NCBI GenBank assembly: GCA_001769535.1
Contig: MEOH01000016.1
Span: 246,776 to 310,775, forward strand
From: Bacteroidetes bacterium GWF2_38_335
Lineage (GTDB): Bacteria; Bacteroidota; Bacteroidia; Bacteroidales; GWF2-38-335
Length of the DNA: 64,000 nucleotides
Direction of reading: 5' to 3'
The stretch's first letter is position 1, and every line of letters starts with the position of its first letter. Below the pieces are notes generated by a model. It was not told the origin of the DNA. It saw only the letters and a list, made by a program, of their open reading frames with translations, and searched no databases. Shown here in pieces: positions 25,523 through 35,043 of this stretch. Position numbers and translations under genes: made by a program.

Positions 25523-27184
25523 TTACATTTTTATAAACCTTATTTTTAAAGCATTTGATGAACTATTCGCTTCCAGAATGTATAAACCAGATGGAAGTCC
25601 TGAAACATTAAGAGACATTTTCTTTGAAATACCAGAATGTAAATAAACATTTCTTCCATTTATATCATAAATTTTTATTTCGATTAATTCTTTGCCGTGC
25701 TTTAAATCAATTATAATTATATCTGTTACTGGATTTGGATAAACTAATATAGATGAATTCATATCTTCTTTCGCAATTCCTTCAGGATCATCAACCATAT
25801 CAGTAAGTATATACCAATTATCAGGAGTTCCATTATTTATTCCGAGTTTAGTGTCCGGAATTGTAAGAGTACTGTCAGAAAATACACCTAGGCCTAACTT
25901 TGTTGCGCCAGAGGTAAAAGGAAATGAAAAGTCTGCATTCTCATTGGTTGTTTGAAATGGAGCCCAATTTATCGGATTAATCGCCGGAAGACGAATAGTC
26001 TGTAATACATTATAATCATTATCCAATAATGCAAGCTTTACACAACCAGTAGAATTTTTTATGCATTGTCTGGCTACTCCATCATTTTTTACTGAAAAGG
26101 TTAAGATTCCATAAGTTCCATTAGCTAAATCGCCGGGAAAAGTTGCTGAAGTTATTTTAAACCAATAGCCCATTTTATTTTGCCATTCATCTATCAGATA
26201 TTCTTTTTCTGCTAAAAAAGTATTTGCTTCAGTACCATTCCATTGACCAAAATTCTGATAACTATAATGTGAACCTAAAACAGCCTCAGAAACCATTTGG
26301 TCAGACCAAAATTCTCCAGTCCAGCCGGCTCCGGCTTCTAAGTTTGCATATGAGGTACTCCATTCAGCGACATTTGGGGCATATTCTGATGATAAAGAAC
26401 AAACAGTCCATCGTTCTTCATCATCAGACGAATCTTCTCTCCATCCCATATTATATGTATCCCTAGCGTAATAAGCAAACCCTCCTTCATAACTTCCTTC
26501 TCCACCAGAGTTTGGTTGAATTATAAATGTTTTATCAAATATTGAGAACATATCAACAAATGAATTCTTAATTAAATCACCGGGATCACTTCCTCCAATA
26601 AGGTATAAATGCCACTCACCCCAGTTACCATATATTCTGTTATCTATGAAAGCAATATTTTTATTTCCATTATAACGTAAACTAAGGGCATTTACGAATT
26701 GTTGGATTTTATCTATAAATATTGAATCGTTCCAGACAGGGATTTTGCAATCAGGCGCACCTGAAGCTAAATAATATTGTGCTCCGGCATCTATTACCCA
26801 TTGAGGCATTGATGCGTAATTGCTTGACGAATTAACATTGCAGGACATCACACCGAATGCAAAGAGTTTTCCTCTGTTTATGCAATCGTTCAATGCATTG
26901 TCAATTATTGACCAATTATATGTATTTTCAGCTATATGTATATCCTTCCAGTCGAAACGGGTATATCCGACTGAAGCTTTTGCCCAAGCTGAAGAATCTG
27001 CATTGCTGAAATTTGAATATATGACCCATCCTTTCCCCGGATTGATGAGATAATTATCATTAGAAACAGGAACTACAGTGATTTGGGCCTTACATACCAA
27101 ACATAAGCATGATGTAAGAACTACTAAAATAATTGTCTTACGAAAAGAGAACTGACCAATTAGGAATTCGATATTTTTTTCCAT
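25523..27184 (-). CDS. Secreted glycoside-hydrolase-like protein with T9SS sorting domain
   Basis: A 553-residue protein with a signal peptide at about 16-33. The region from about 45 has N-P-G-K-G-W and F-D-W-K-D-I-H-I-A-E-N-T-Y-N-W, the start of a TIM barrel of the beta-galactosidase/DUF4832-DUF4874 kind, with G-N-W-G-E-W later holding a candidate catalytic glutamate. A beta-sandwich domain follows. The last 80 residues are a type A T9SS sorting domain (Y-P-N-P-V ... I-Y-D-I-N-G-R ... G-L-Y-I-L). The substrate is unknown. It is probably surface-exposed or released. It is convergent with the ilvA relic. Confidence 0.8.
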   Translation of the reverse strand: MEKNIEFLIGQFSFRKTIILVVLTSCLCLVCKAQITVVPVSNDNYLINPGKGWVIYSNFSNADSSAWAKASVGYTRFDWKDIHIAENTYNWSIIDNALNDCINRGKLFAFGVMSCNVNSSSNYASMPQWVIDAGAQYYLASGAPDCKIPVWNDSIFIDKIQQFVNALSLRYNGNKNIAFIDNRIYGNWGEWHLYLIGGSDPGDLIKNSFVDMFSIFDKTFIIQPNSGGEGSYEGGFAYYARDTYNMGWREDSSDDEERWTVCSLSSEYAPNVAEWSTSYANLEAGAGWTGEFWSDQMVSEAVLGSHYSYQNFGQWNGTEANTFLAEKEYLIDEWQNKMGYWFKITSATFPGDLANGTYGILTFSVKNDGVARQCIKNSTGCVKLALLDNDYNVLQTIRLPAINPINWAPFQTTNENADFSFPFTSGATKLGLGVFSDSTLTIPDTKLGINNGTPDNWYILTDMVDDPEGIAKEDMNSSILVYPNPVTDIIIIDLKHGKELIEIKIYDINGRNVYLHSGISKKMSLNVSGLPSGLYILEANSSSNALKIRFIKM

Positions 27185-27245
27185 TATTTTTTTTGTTTAA
27201 GTAAAATATAAAAAGTTTTAGTTGAATGTTTTTATTTGATGCCAA

Positions 27246-30200
27246 TTATCTAATTAAAGTTACATACCCTGCTTTTTCGTGTCTATTTCCATTACTATCC
27301 ATATATTTCACAAGCCATGAATATACGCCAGTTGGAGCAAATTCATTTCCTTTAACCCGACCATTCCATCCATAACTTTCAGGTATTTCAGAGCTATACA
27401 AATTTGTATTATAAATGGCTTCTCCCCATCTATCATATATTACCATTGAAAAGTCATCTGCTTCAATCCCTCTTCCTTTGATAAAGAAATATCCATTTTG
27501 ACCAGCTCTACCCGGGCAAAAAGCAGTTGGAGCCCAAAATATGAACTCATCCCTAATGTATATCTTTGAATCAACAGTATCTGCACAACCAAAAGAAGAT
27601 TCAGCTATCAAAACAACATTATATTCCCCAATTTCTTTATACTTATGTGATGGTTGATAGCAGTTTGAGGAATCGGTATCTCCAAAAAACCAGTAAAATT
27701 GACCTGCTCCAAGAGAATTATTTTCAAAAAAAACAACAGGATCGACAATTGACGCAAAAACAGGATCAGGATTAAAAAGTGCAGTTGGTTTTGGATGTAC
27801 AGTTATGAAATCATTAATCAAAGATGTTGCTTTACAACCATATTTGGAAGTAAGTGTCAATGAAACATCATAAACCCCGAATTGCTCATACGTGTATTCA
27901 GGATTTTGAACATTTGATGTGTTAAAATTTTCGTTGTCACCAAAATTCCATTCAAATGACATACCATCTTCCAGATTAGTATTATAGAAATCAACAGTAA
28001 AGGGCTCACAACCCGAAGTTGAATTAGCAAAAAAGCTTACTGAAGGTAATAGCATAACACTTACTTCTATGCTGTCTGAAGCAGTTGGAGAACCACATTG
28101 ATCATGGGCTGTCAGAATAATTAATGAATTGTTTAGAGGTATTATTGAATTTGGGTCTTCAACATTATTTCCATACAGATCGGTTAGTAAATATGGCCCC
28201 CCATTACCACCGTTGACAAAAACGTTAATTTCTAAATTTTCACCTAAGCAAATGGTGTCAATATTTGGTGTAATGGAAATAGAAATTGGTGGATAAACAT
28301 TTATGGTTATTTCTTCGATCGTGCTTTTGCAATTATTTTGATCAAAACAGTACACTTGATATTTATTGGTAGTATCTGGGTTAACTGTTATTGATGGAGT
28401 ATTGAAAACCTCTCCTGATGACATATCAGTCCAAAAATAGGAGTACCATGGCATACCCCCGGTTGCCGAAGAAGCAAGACTTATTGATTGCCCTATGCAA
28501 ATCCAGTCATCTTCTGGAGCATCAATATATACCCTACTCGGATTATTTATTGTTACACTATTTGAAATTACACAATTGTTTTTATCTGTAATATGAACTG
28601 TGTACATACCAGCAGATAATGAATCAATAGTTACTGATGTGCTATGTGAAGAATCAGTCCATAAGTATGAATAGGGAGAAGTGCCACCTGAAACACTGAC
28701 AGAGGCAGAACCTTCATTCCCATTAAAACAAAGAGGACCTATACTTGAAATTATAGCCGATAATGATTCTGGCTCATAAATACTGATATTTTGAACAATG
28801 GAGCAACCATTTGAATCTGTTATGGTAACTGAATAGTTTCCAGCAGGAAATGGAGGGGAATATCCAGTTGACCATGCATAATTATATCCGGGTGTTCCTC
28901 CTTCAATATTTAAATTTACATAACCATTAGTTCCATTTGCACAATCAACACTATCAGTTGTATAGCTGCAAATAACAGGAGAATTGGTAATTATGGTGTT
29001 GATTGTTGTTGGGCCAGTACATCCATTTTCAATAACATATAGTGAAATTGAATGTGACCCTGCAATTGACCAATTTATCTGAAATGGTCCCTGATTTGAT
29101 CCTGAAACAATGTTTCCATCTCCAAAATTCCAAATATATTCAGAATCCTCTTGACCATTCCCGGTATATGTAATTGTTGAATTACCTTCAAAACAAGGAA
29201 CATCAGTCATTGAAAAAGTAGAGCTAGGAATATTTTTAAATGTGATAGAAACTTCATCAAAACATGTAATTCCTACAAAATTTGTAATTGTCCAAATAAA
29301 AGTATATGTGCCGAAATAAGGCACTGTGACTGAGCTATTCTGAGAGGTTGGATTACTAAAAACAACACCAGAAGAAGTACATGACCAAGTTCTTGCATAA
29401 TCAGTTTCATTAAAAGATCCATTTAATCCAAAAAACTGAAGGCCACAAATTTCATCGTCAATGCCAGCATATGATGTGCAAGGAGTACATGGGTCTGGTG
29501 CAATGTAGTCAACTGAATAGTAACATGAAGTATCCGATGAAAATGAAAAACTAATTGTATGTGATTGGCCATCTGAAATAAGATCATTCAGTACGAAGGT
29601 ATAGGGGCTTACAAATGGAGCAGTCATTGTAAAACTAATGCCTGTGTCATCTTGTATAAATAAGGTTCCTGTTTCAGGAGGGTATATAAAAGAGATGCTG
29701 CCAAGAATAGAAAATAAATCGGAGCCGGAATTGCATTCACCAACACTTAAAGAACAATCAGTGAAACTACATGTGTTTATTATGCTACAATCAGTACTTC
29801 CATCGCCACCTGTTTGTGAAAATTCAACATTTGTTGGTATGTCATCATAATTCGTAATACATAGCATATAATAATTTCCGGTAATTGCCCCACTAATATT
29901 ACAATCTTCAGCATTAGCGGGGTCAAAACTACAATCAATTACATTTGAAGCAATTAGATTACTACAGACATCAGTAAGGGTAATAAATGGGCCCCAACAA
30001 CAAAAATCAACATCACAAATACCTGGGGCTGAATTCATATGAATGTCTATTGTGCCAGGATCATCAATTTGTAAGTAATACCAAACCGGATTTGGTTGAC
30101 TTCCAAGACAGTCATAAAAAGGTCCAACTTCCGCTTCAGTGCCTGTGGCTAAAGGAAAATTGTAAGTCGTACCTGTGCAAAACGGTTCAGCAGTGGCACA

Positions 30201-30296
30201 AGTGGAAGATTGGCCATGCAAATTAGAAATGCATATGGTAAATTGTAAGAAAAACCCAAAATAAATTCTAAATTTCATTTTATTTACTTTTTTCAT
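27246..30296 (-). CDS. PKD/SprB-repeat surface protein with gliding-type (CHU_C) C-terminus
   Basis: A 1016-residue protein starting at ATG 30296 or 30278 (M-K-F-R-I-Y), with a signal peptide. It has an N-terminal cysteine-rich domain, then PKD-like Ig folds (W-N-F-G-D), SprB-type repeats (G-G-T-P-G-Y-N-Y-A-W and G-G-T-S-P-Y-S-Y-L-W) and two further PKD domains. It ends in the CHU_C domain (I-Y-D-R-W-G-E ... W-N-G ... G-V-Y-S-W-L-V), a type B T9SS signal. Such proteins are large surface adhesins. It lies 61 bases upstream of the glycosidase-like gene on the same strand, so the two may be co-transcribed. Confidence 0.9.
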   Translation of the reverse strand: MKKVNKMKFRIYFGFFLQFTICISNLHGQSSTCATAEPFCTGTTYNFPLATGTEAEVGPFYDCLGSQPNPVWYYLQIDDPGTIDIHMNSAPGICDVDFCCWGPFITLTDVCSNLIASNVIDCSFDPANAEDCNISGAITGNYYMLCITNYDDIPTNVEFSQTGGDGSTDCSIINTCSFTDCSLSVGECNSGSDLFSILGSISFIYPPETGTLFIQDDTGISFTMTAPFVSPYTFVLNDLISDGQSHTISFSFSSDTSCYYSVDYIAPDPCTPCTSYAGIDDEICGLQFFGLNGSFNETDYARTWSCTSSGVVFSNPTSQNSSVTVPYFGTYTFIWTITNFVGITCFDEVSITFKNIPSSTFSMTDVPCFEGNSTITYTGNGQEDSEYIWNFGDGNIVSGSNQGPFQINWSIAGSHSISLYVIENGCTGPTTINTIITNSPVICSYTTDSVDCANGTNGYVNLNIEGGTPGYNYAWSTGYSPPFPAGNYSVTITDSNGCSIVQNISIYEPESLSAIISSIGPLCFNGNEGSASVSVSGGTSPYSYLWTDSSHSTSVTIDSLSAGMYTVHITDKNNCVISNSVTINNPSRVYIDAPEDDWICIGQSISLASSATGGMPWYSYFWTDMSSGEVFNTPSITVNPDTTNKYQVYCFDQNNCKSTIEEITINVYPPISISITPNIDTICLGENLEINVFVNGGNGGPYLLTDLYGNNVEDPNSIIPLNNSLIILTAHDQCGSPTASDSIEVSVMLLPSVSFFANSTSGCEPFTVDFYNTNLEDGMSFEWNFGDNENFNTSNVQNPEYTYEQFGVYDVSLTLTSKYGCKATSLINDFITVHPKPTALFNPDPVFASIVDPVVFFENNSLGAGQFYWFFGDTDSSNCYQPSHKYKEIGEYNVVLIAESSFGCADTVDSKIYIRDEFIFWAPTAFCPGRAGQNGYFFIKGRGIEADDFSMVIYDRWGEAIYNTNLYSSEIPESYGWNGRVKGNEFAPTGVYSWLVKYMDSNGNRHEKAGYVTLIR

Positions 30297-30587
30297 TTTA
30301 AAAATCTCTTTTAGTAGTTACAGAAATTTTAATTGAATTTGATTTGTAATAAAAATATTACAGACATACAGTTCTTTTTATATAAAACTTAACTTAAAAA
30401 GCAAGTTAGATACATATAGCAGAACAATTGCTTCAATTTTATCAATGATGTGTAATAACTTATCAAATCCACGCTTTGAATTATCAAAATTTGAATCATT
30501 GACAATTCCAGAATATACTTTATCTTTGTTAATTGATATGGCAAAAAATGTAAAAAATTGTCAGGTTAAATGGGTTAATGAATTACC
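30297..30587. other. Divergent intergenic region
   Basis: A/T-rich gap between the minus-strand surface protein and the kinase gene. It contains the + strand promoter at 30498-30528. I see no clear minus-strand TAnnTTTG element. Confidence 0.5.
30498..30528 (+). promoter_or_regulatory. Promoter of the kinase/LytTR operon
   Basis: ATTG at 30498-30501, 19 bases, then TATCTTTG at 30521-30528. This is an excellent fit to the Bacteroidota housekeeping promoter, 60 bases before the start codon. Confidence 0.7.
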
Positions 30588-32267
30588 ATGATAAAGTATT
30601 TGGATTTAGTAATTAAATTTAATATTTGTATTCAATTGTTTCTATCTTTCAATTGCATTGCAAAAGAAGGATATATTGAAAAAGTTAAACAAAATCCTCT
30701 TCTTGTAGATGCTCAAAATAAATTCAACGAACTAGATTACAGAGGGTCAATGATAGTATTTATCCATGCAATTCAGGAATCAAAGATAAAAAATGATCAA
30801 CTTTCAGAACTAATTGCTTATAGGGGAATTGGGAAAATATTAATGGACCTAAAAGATTATGATAAAGCCGATGTCTACTTTAATAAATGTTTAGTTCTCG
30901 CAAAAAAGATCCATAATACAAATGAAATAAAACATGTTCAAAATGACATTGCCCTCTTATATACTCTTAAAAAGCAATATCATAGAGCACATAATATTTT
31001 TTCTGATTTACTAAGAAACGCAATTCTTGAAAAAGATACAGTGGGTATTTCAATGATGAATCTAAACTTGGGCTTAGTTAATCTCAATGAAAAAAAATAT
31101 ATTCAGGCATTACAGTATTACTTCACCTCACTTAAATACTCAAAAATACTAAACAACCAAGAAACACTATGCTTACTATACAGCCATATTGCATATTCAA
31201 ATTGCATGATTAATCAAGCAAAATTGGCATTGTGTTACCTTGATACAGGTAATATAATTGCCCAGAAAAGCCAAAACAAAAGTGTGCTTTTTAACAACTT
31301 ATCTTTATATGCGATGATATATGATTCCCTGCAAATGAATGACAGTGCCATAAAATACTACAGAGAAGTAATGAAAATCAATGACACCCTTAACAACAAT
31401 CAGGAAACAGCACTTATAAGCCAAATTATTCAGGAGAGCATTGAAGAAGAAATGAAAAAAGAGATTGAACTGCTGCAGCAGGAAAAAGAAATAACCAATC
31501 TGAGATACCAGCGGTTAATAATTATATTTACAGCGACAGGGGTTTTGCTAGTTCTTTTAACTGTATTTATATTTTTATATTTCAGGCAAATAAAACTAAA
31601 AAAAGAAAAACAAACACTGGTTTTGGAAAAACAAATTTTACGCCTTCAAATGAATCCTCATTTCATCTCCAATTCATTGGTTGCCATCCAGTCCTTTGTT
31701 TTTGCAGGAGAAAAAAATTATGCCTGCAAGTACATTGCAGATTTCTCAAAGCTGATGCGGATTATTTTATATAAATCAAGGTCAGAATACATAACTCTTA
31801 AAGAAGAAATTGAAATTCTTGAATACTATCTAACCCTGCAGAAATTAAGGTTTGAAAGTTCATTCAGTTATGAAATTGTCACTGAACTCTCTGCTGACCC
31901 TGAACAGATTCAGATTCCACCCATGCTCACCCAACCATTTATTGAAAATGCCATTGAGCACGGACTGGCTATGCTAAAAATTCAGGGGAATCTTATTATT
32001 AGATTTAAACAACAAAGCAACTCAATCTTATATGAAGTCCTTGACAATGGGATCGGCAGGGAAGCTTCAAAAAAAATTGCAGGTAAAACCAATAAAATTT
32101 CTCAGTCAATTAGTATTACTGAGTCCAGATTGAAACTTCTTAATAAAGGCAAAAAAGGTAAAATAACCATAGAGATAATTGATTTGTATGATAATAAAGG
32201 AGGTGCTTCAGGAACTAAAGTTTCTTTTGTGATTCCAGTTAATACAATATTTCAAAAGCAAAATTGA
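30588..32267 (+). CDS. TPR-containing LytS-type sensor histidine kinase
   Basis: A 559-residue protein with an N-terminal hydrophobic segment (signal or anchor), TPR-like helices at about 60-270, and one strong membrane helix at about 308-330. A His_kinase (PF06580) domain follows with Q-M-N-P-H-F (H358, phosphoacceptor) and the N-box in F-I-E-N-A-I-E-H-G (N454). The ATP-binding end shows D-N-G-I-G-R. The TPRs would be periplasmic and sense an unknown signal. The stop codon is adjacent to the LytTR regulator start, giving a coupled two-component pair. Confidence 0.92.
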   Translation: MIKYLDLVIKFNICIQLFLSFNCIAKEGYIEKVKQNPLLVDAQNKFNELDYRGSMIVFIHAIQESKIKNDQLSELIAYRGIGKILMDLKDYDKADVYFNKCLVLAKKIHNTNEIKHVQNDIALLYTLKKQYHRAHNIFSDLLRNAILEKDTVGISMMNLNLGLVNLNEKKYIQALQYYFTSLKYSKILNNQETLCLLYSHIAYSNCMINQAKLALCYLDTGNIIAQKSQNKSVLFNNLSLYAMIYDSLQMNDSAIKYYREVMKINDTLNNNQETALISQIIQESIEEEMKKEIELLQQEKEITNLRYQRLIIIFTATGVLLVLLTVFIFLYFRQIKLKKEKQTLVLEKQILRLQMNPHFISNSLVAIQSFVFAGEKNYACKYIADFSKLMRIILYKSRSEYITLKEEIEILEYYLTLQKLRFESSFSYEIVTELSADPEQIQIPPMLTQPFIENAIEHGLAMLKIQGNLIIRFKQQSNSILYEVLDNGIGREASKKIAGKTNKISQSISITESRLKLLNKGKKGKITIEIIDLYDNKGGASGTKVSFVIPVNTIFQKQN

Positions 32268-32272
32268 GTGCC

Positions 32273-33019
32273 ATGAAAAAGATCGTAATCATAGATGATG
32301 AAAAAAGAGCCCGGGATTCAATTCGCTCTATTCTGCAACAACACTTCAATGAAATAGAAATATGCGGCGAAGCAGATTCTGTTTCATCAGGAATTGAAGT
32401 AATTCATGAAATTAATCCCGATCTGGTATTACTTGATATTCAATTAAAAGACGGTACCGGATTTAGTTTATTAAATCAGTTAACAGAAATACATTTCAGG
32501 ACAATATTTATTACCGGTTATGAAAACTATGCTATAAAAGCAATTAAAATAGATGCCCTCGATTACATATTAAAACCAATTGATCCATTCGAACTTATAA
32601 CTGCCATAAAAAAATTCCTTGAACAGGAACCGGTTATAACAAGGAACATTGGAGTCAAGACAAATCTTATAAAAAACCTGATAACCGGACATGAAAGAGT
32701 TTCAATAAAGACCAGTGACAGCATATTTTTTGTAGAAATAAAAAGCATCATCAGATGCCAGAGCGAAAGAAATTATACAAATATTATTTTTGATACCGGC
32801 AAGAAAATGCTCACTTCAAAAACCCTTAGGGATTATGAACTTATGCTTGAAGGGTATGGTTTTTTAAGAGTCCACCAATCTCACCTGATCAACATCAGGT
32901 ACATCACAAAATTCGACAAAAGCGACGGTGGTTATTTTATCATGACCGATGGCTTTAATGTTCCTGTTTCACAGAAAAATAAAGCGGAGATTTTAGGGTT
33001 TTTGGATCATATTTTTTAA
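32273..33019 (+). CDS. LytTR-family response regulator
   Basis: 248 residues from ATG 32273, five bases past the kinase stop; the in-frame TTG at 32264 would overlap it and is unlikely. The receiver domain has D8/D9, phosphoacceptor D55 in L-L-D-I-Q, T81 and K101 (I-L-K-P). The LytTR DNA-binding domain spans about 145-248 and ends F-L-R-V-H-Q-S-H-L-I-N ... K-N-K-A-E-I-L. A decayed copy of this C-terminus lies at 36855-37102. Targets are unknown. Confidence 0.93.
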   Translation: MKKIVIIDDEKRARDSIRSILQQHFNEIEICGEADSVSSGIEVIHEINPDLVLLDIQLKDGTGFSLLNQLTEIHFRTIFITGYENYAIKAIKIDALDYILKPIDPFELITAIKKFLEQEPVITRNIGVKTNLIKNLITGHERVSIKTSDSIFFVEIKSIIRCQSERNYTNIIFDTGKKMLTSKTLRDYELMLEGYGFLRVHQSHLINIRYITKFDKSDGGYFIMTDGFNVPVSQKNKAEILGFLDHIF

Positions 33020-33054
33020 ATGTAATATTTGACTGACCGGATAAACTAATTATT

Positions 33055-33067
33055 GGGGGGGGGGGGG
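33055..33067. repeat. G13 homopolymer
   Basis: Thirteen consecutive G lie between the LytTR gene and the isochorismatase-family gene, about 48 bases before the latter's ATG. It is very unusual in this A/T-rich genome. It could be a slippage-prone tract altering promoter spacing, or a sequencing artefact. Confidence 0.85.
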
Positions 33068-33114
33068 TAAAACAAATAATTGAACTAAAACATAAAATAA
33101 AAGAAATAAATCCC

Positions 33115-33612
33115 ATGCAAAAAAAGTCCTTAGTGGTAATTGACATACAAAATGACATTACCAAGAATTATAAAGAAATCATTGACAATGTTAACCGGTC
33201 AATAGACTGGGCAGTGGAAAATGAAATTCATGTCGTTTACATAAAGCATTATAACTTATCTGACGGTACAAGGACTTTCAAACCTAATACCCGTGGGTCT
33301 GAATTGGTTTCGGACATGAAACTGGTTTCCAAAAACATTTTTGAAAAATCAAAAGGCAATGCATTGACCAGTGAAGGTTTTGCTGACTTTATCAGGAAAA
33401 ATGAAATAAGCGAATTTTACATTACAGGGGCAGATGCCATTGCCTGCGTGAAATCAACCGTATATAACATGTGCAGAGAAAACTACAAGGTTACTGTTTT
33501 ATCGGATTGTATTACAAGCTATGATAAAAGGAAAATTAACGAAATGCTGAATTATTACGAAAAAAATGGTTGTAAAATAATTGAATTGAATGATTTGTCA
33601 GGTTCTAAATAG
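33115..33612 (+). CDS. Isochorismatase-family cysteine hydrolase
   Basis: A 165-residue alpha/beta hydrolase starting at ATG 33115, with the family triad visible: D10 in V-V-I-D-I-Q-N-D, K78 in F-E-K-S-K-G-N-A-L, and C111 in G-A-D-A-I-A-C-V. The nicotinamidase, isochorismatase and N-carbamoyl hydrolase groups share this layout, and the substrate is not determinable. It has no signal peptide. A hairpin follows at 33635-33658, so it is probably monocistronic. Confidence 0.9.
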   Translation: MQKKSLVVIDIQNDITKNYKEIIDNVNRSIDWAVENEIHVVYIKHYNLSDGTRTFKPNTRGSELVSDMKLVSKNIFEKSKGNALTSEGFADFIRKNEISEFYITGADAIACVKSTVYNMCRENYKVTVLSDCITSYDKRKINEMLNYYEKNGCKIIELNDLSGSK

Positions 33613-33634
33613 TTTTCTTGCAAGCAGTAAATAA

Positions 33635-33658
33635 AAAAGCCCGGCGTAACCGGGCCTT
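33635..33658 (+). terminator. Terminator after the isochorismatase gene
   Basis: GCCCGG (33639-33644) pairs with CCGGGC (33650-33655), flanked by A6 upstream and TTT after one base. The short T run makes it moderate in the + direction; it would also work in reverse. Confidence 0.65.
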
Positions 33659-34096
33659 TCGCACTTAATTATACTCAGTCGTCATTCTGAATATTTATGA
33701 AAAAACTTTTTTAACACCACAAAGCATATAACATGCTGACAAACAACTAATCAGGTTCTTATAAAATTGGTTAAAACATTTATAATATGCATCTTACAAT
33801 ATAATTACGAAATCAATTTGTGTTATATAAGTACCTGGGATAATAACAAAAACAGTGAATTAGCTTCAATAATCAAAATTAATATCTTCACAACTAATGT
33901 CTTATTGCTAGTATTTCCCGATAATTAAATAATAAAAAATAAACCGCGATTAGATATTTGTGTAACAATCAATATTCCGCCGCATAGCACGATTGAACTG
34001 TGTGAATGATGTAACTTATTTCTAAAATGTTGCAACGGTTTCCATCATTAACATTCTCTTCTTTGTACAATAATAAATTACTAAATCATTTAACTA
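33659..34096. other. Intergenic region with no recognised gene
   Basis: A/T-rich, no ORF that looks coding. I see no convincing promoter, although a CTTCTTTG near 34053 is one mismatch pattern away from TAnnTTTG and may serve the transporter operon. Confidence 0.4.
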
Positions 34097-34221
34097 ACTA
34101 ATGAAGTTGGTGTTACTATGGGAACACTGCCTCTGTTATTGCAGCAAGAGATGAAGTAATGAATAAACAAGGGACAGAAAAAGCATATTGTCCTGTTGAA
34201 ATAATATTTACAAGTTATTGA
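34097..34221 (+). pseudogene. Possible gene fragment upstream of the MlaE-like gene
   Basis: Two frames joined by one base shift near 34126 read T-N-E-V-G-V-T-M-G-T and then A-S-V-I-A-A-R-D-E-V-M-N-K-Q-G, ending at TGA 34219-34221. The composition looks like the C-terminus of a real enzyme. A stop lies right before it, so only about 40 codons remain. I cannot identify the parent. Confidence 0.3.
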
Positions 34222-34244
34222 TCGCTGTGTAAAATAAAAAAATT

Positions 34245-35039
34245 GTGATAAATTCCATTCCACGCAAATACTTGTTTTCAAAAGGAGTTGACCAGTATTT
34301 TACTGAGGTTTATCTCGCTTATAAATTTGTGGTACGGTTTTTTAAAGAAGCTTCCCGCCCTCCCTTTCATTTGCGTGAAATTATTAATCAGTGTTTCGAA
34401 ATCGGGGTAAAATCCCTTCCATTAATTACGCTAACCGGTTTTATTATCGGAATAGTTTTCACGCAACAATCAAGACCATCGTTATCTGAATTCGGAGCTA
34501 CCTCATGGTTGCCTTCATTGGTTTCTATTGCTATTGTGAGAGCTTTGGGTGCTTTGGTCACTGCATTAATTTGTGCAGGAAAAGTAGGTTCGAGCATAGG
34601 CGCTGAACTGGGTTCGATGAAAGTAACCGAACAGATCGAAGCCATGGAAGTGTCGGCTATTAATCCGTTTAAATATTTGGTTGTTACACGCGTAATTGCA
34701 ACAACAATTACTATTCCGGTTTTAGGTTTGTGTTGTGGCTTTGTTGCATTGCTGGGTTCATACCTCAACGTTCACTCATTCGAATCAACAAGCATTGTTA
34801 GTTTTTTTAATAACGGTTTTTCAACGATTACTTTTATTGATATTTTTTCTTCTCTTTTCAAATCATTGGCTTATGGATTTACCATCGGCATTGTTGGATG
34901 TTATAAAGGGTACCATGCTGTTAAAGGAACACGAGGTGTTGGAAGAGCTGCCAATCAAGCAGTTGTTCTTGCCATGTTTCTCATATTTATTGAAGAAGTT
35001 GTGATTGTACAAATGGCCAATTGGATCAGATATTATTAA
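34245..35039 (+). CDS. mlaE: MlaE-family lipid ABC transporter permease
   Basis: 264 residues from GTG 34245. It has an amphipathic N-terminus and five to six membrane helices, with the family features G-A-x-x-A-L-I-C-A-G-K-V-G-S-S-I-G-A-E-L-G-S-M in two conserved pieces and the M-E-x-x-A-I-x-P segment. MlaE is the inner-membrane part of systems that move phospholipids between inner and outer membranes. An MlaF-like ATPase and an MCE protein follow directly, so the three make one transporter. No mlaA, mlaB or mlaC is in the window. Confidence 0.92.
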   Translation: MINSIPRKYLFSKGVDQYFTEVYLAYKFVVRFFKEASRPPFHLREIINQCFEIGVKSLPLITLTGFIIGIVFTQQSRPSLSEFGATSWLPSLVSIAIVRALGALVTALICAGKVGSSIGAELGSMKVTEQIEAMEVSAINPFKYLVVTRVIATTITIPVLGLCCGFVALLGSYLNVHSFESTSIVSFFNNGFSTITFIDIFSSLFKSLAYGFTIGIVGCYKGYHAVKGTRGVGRAANQAVVLAMFLIFIEEVVIVQMANWIRYY

Positions 35040-35043
35040 TACA

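Noticed and set aside
35005-35043. Longer MlaF start
   Set aside because: It overlaps the permease coding sequence; ATG 35044 follows the permease stop by four bases.
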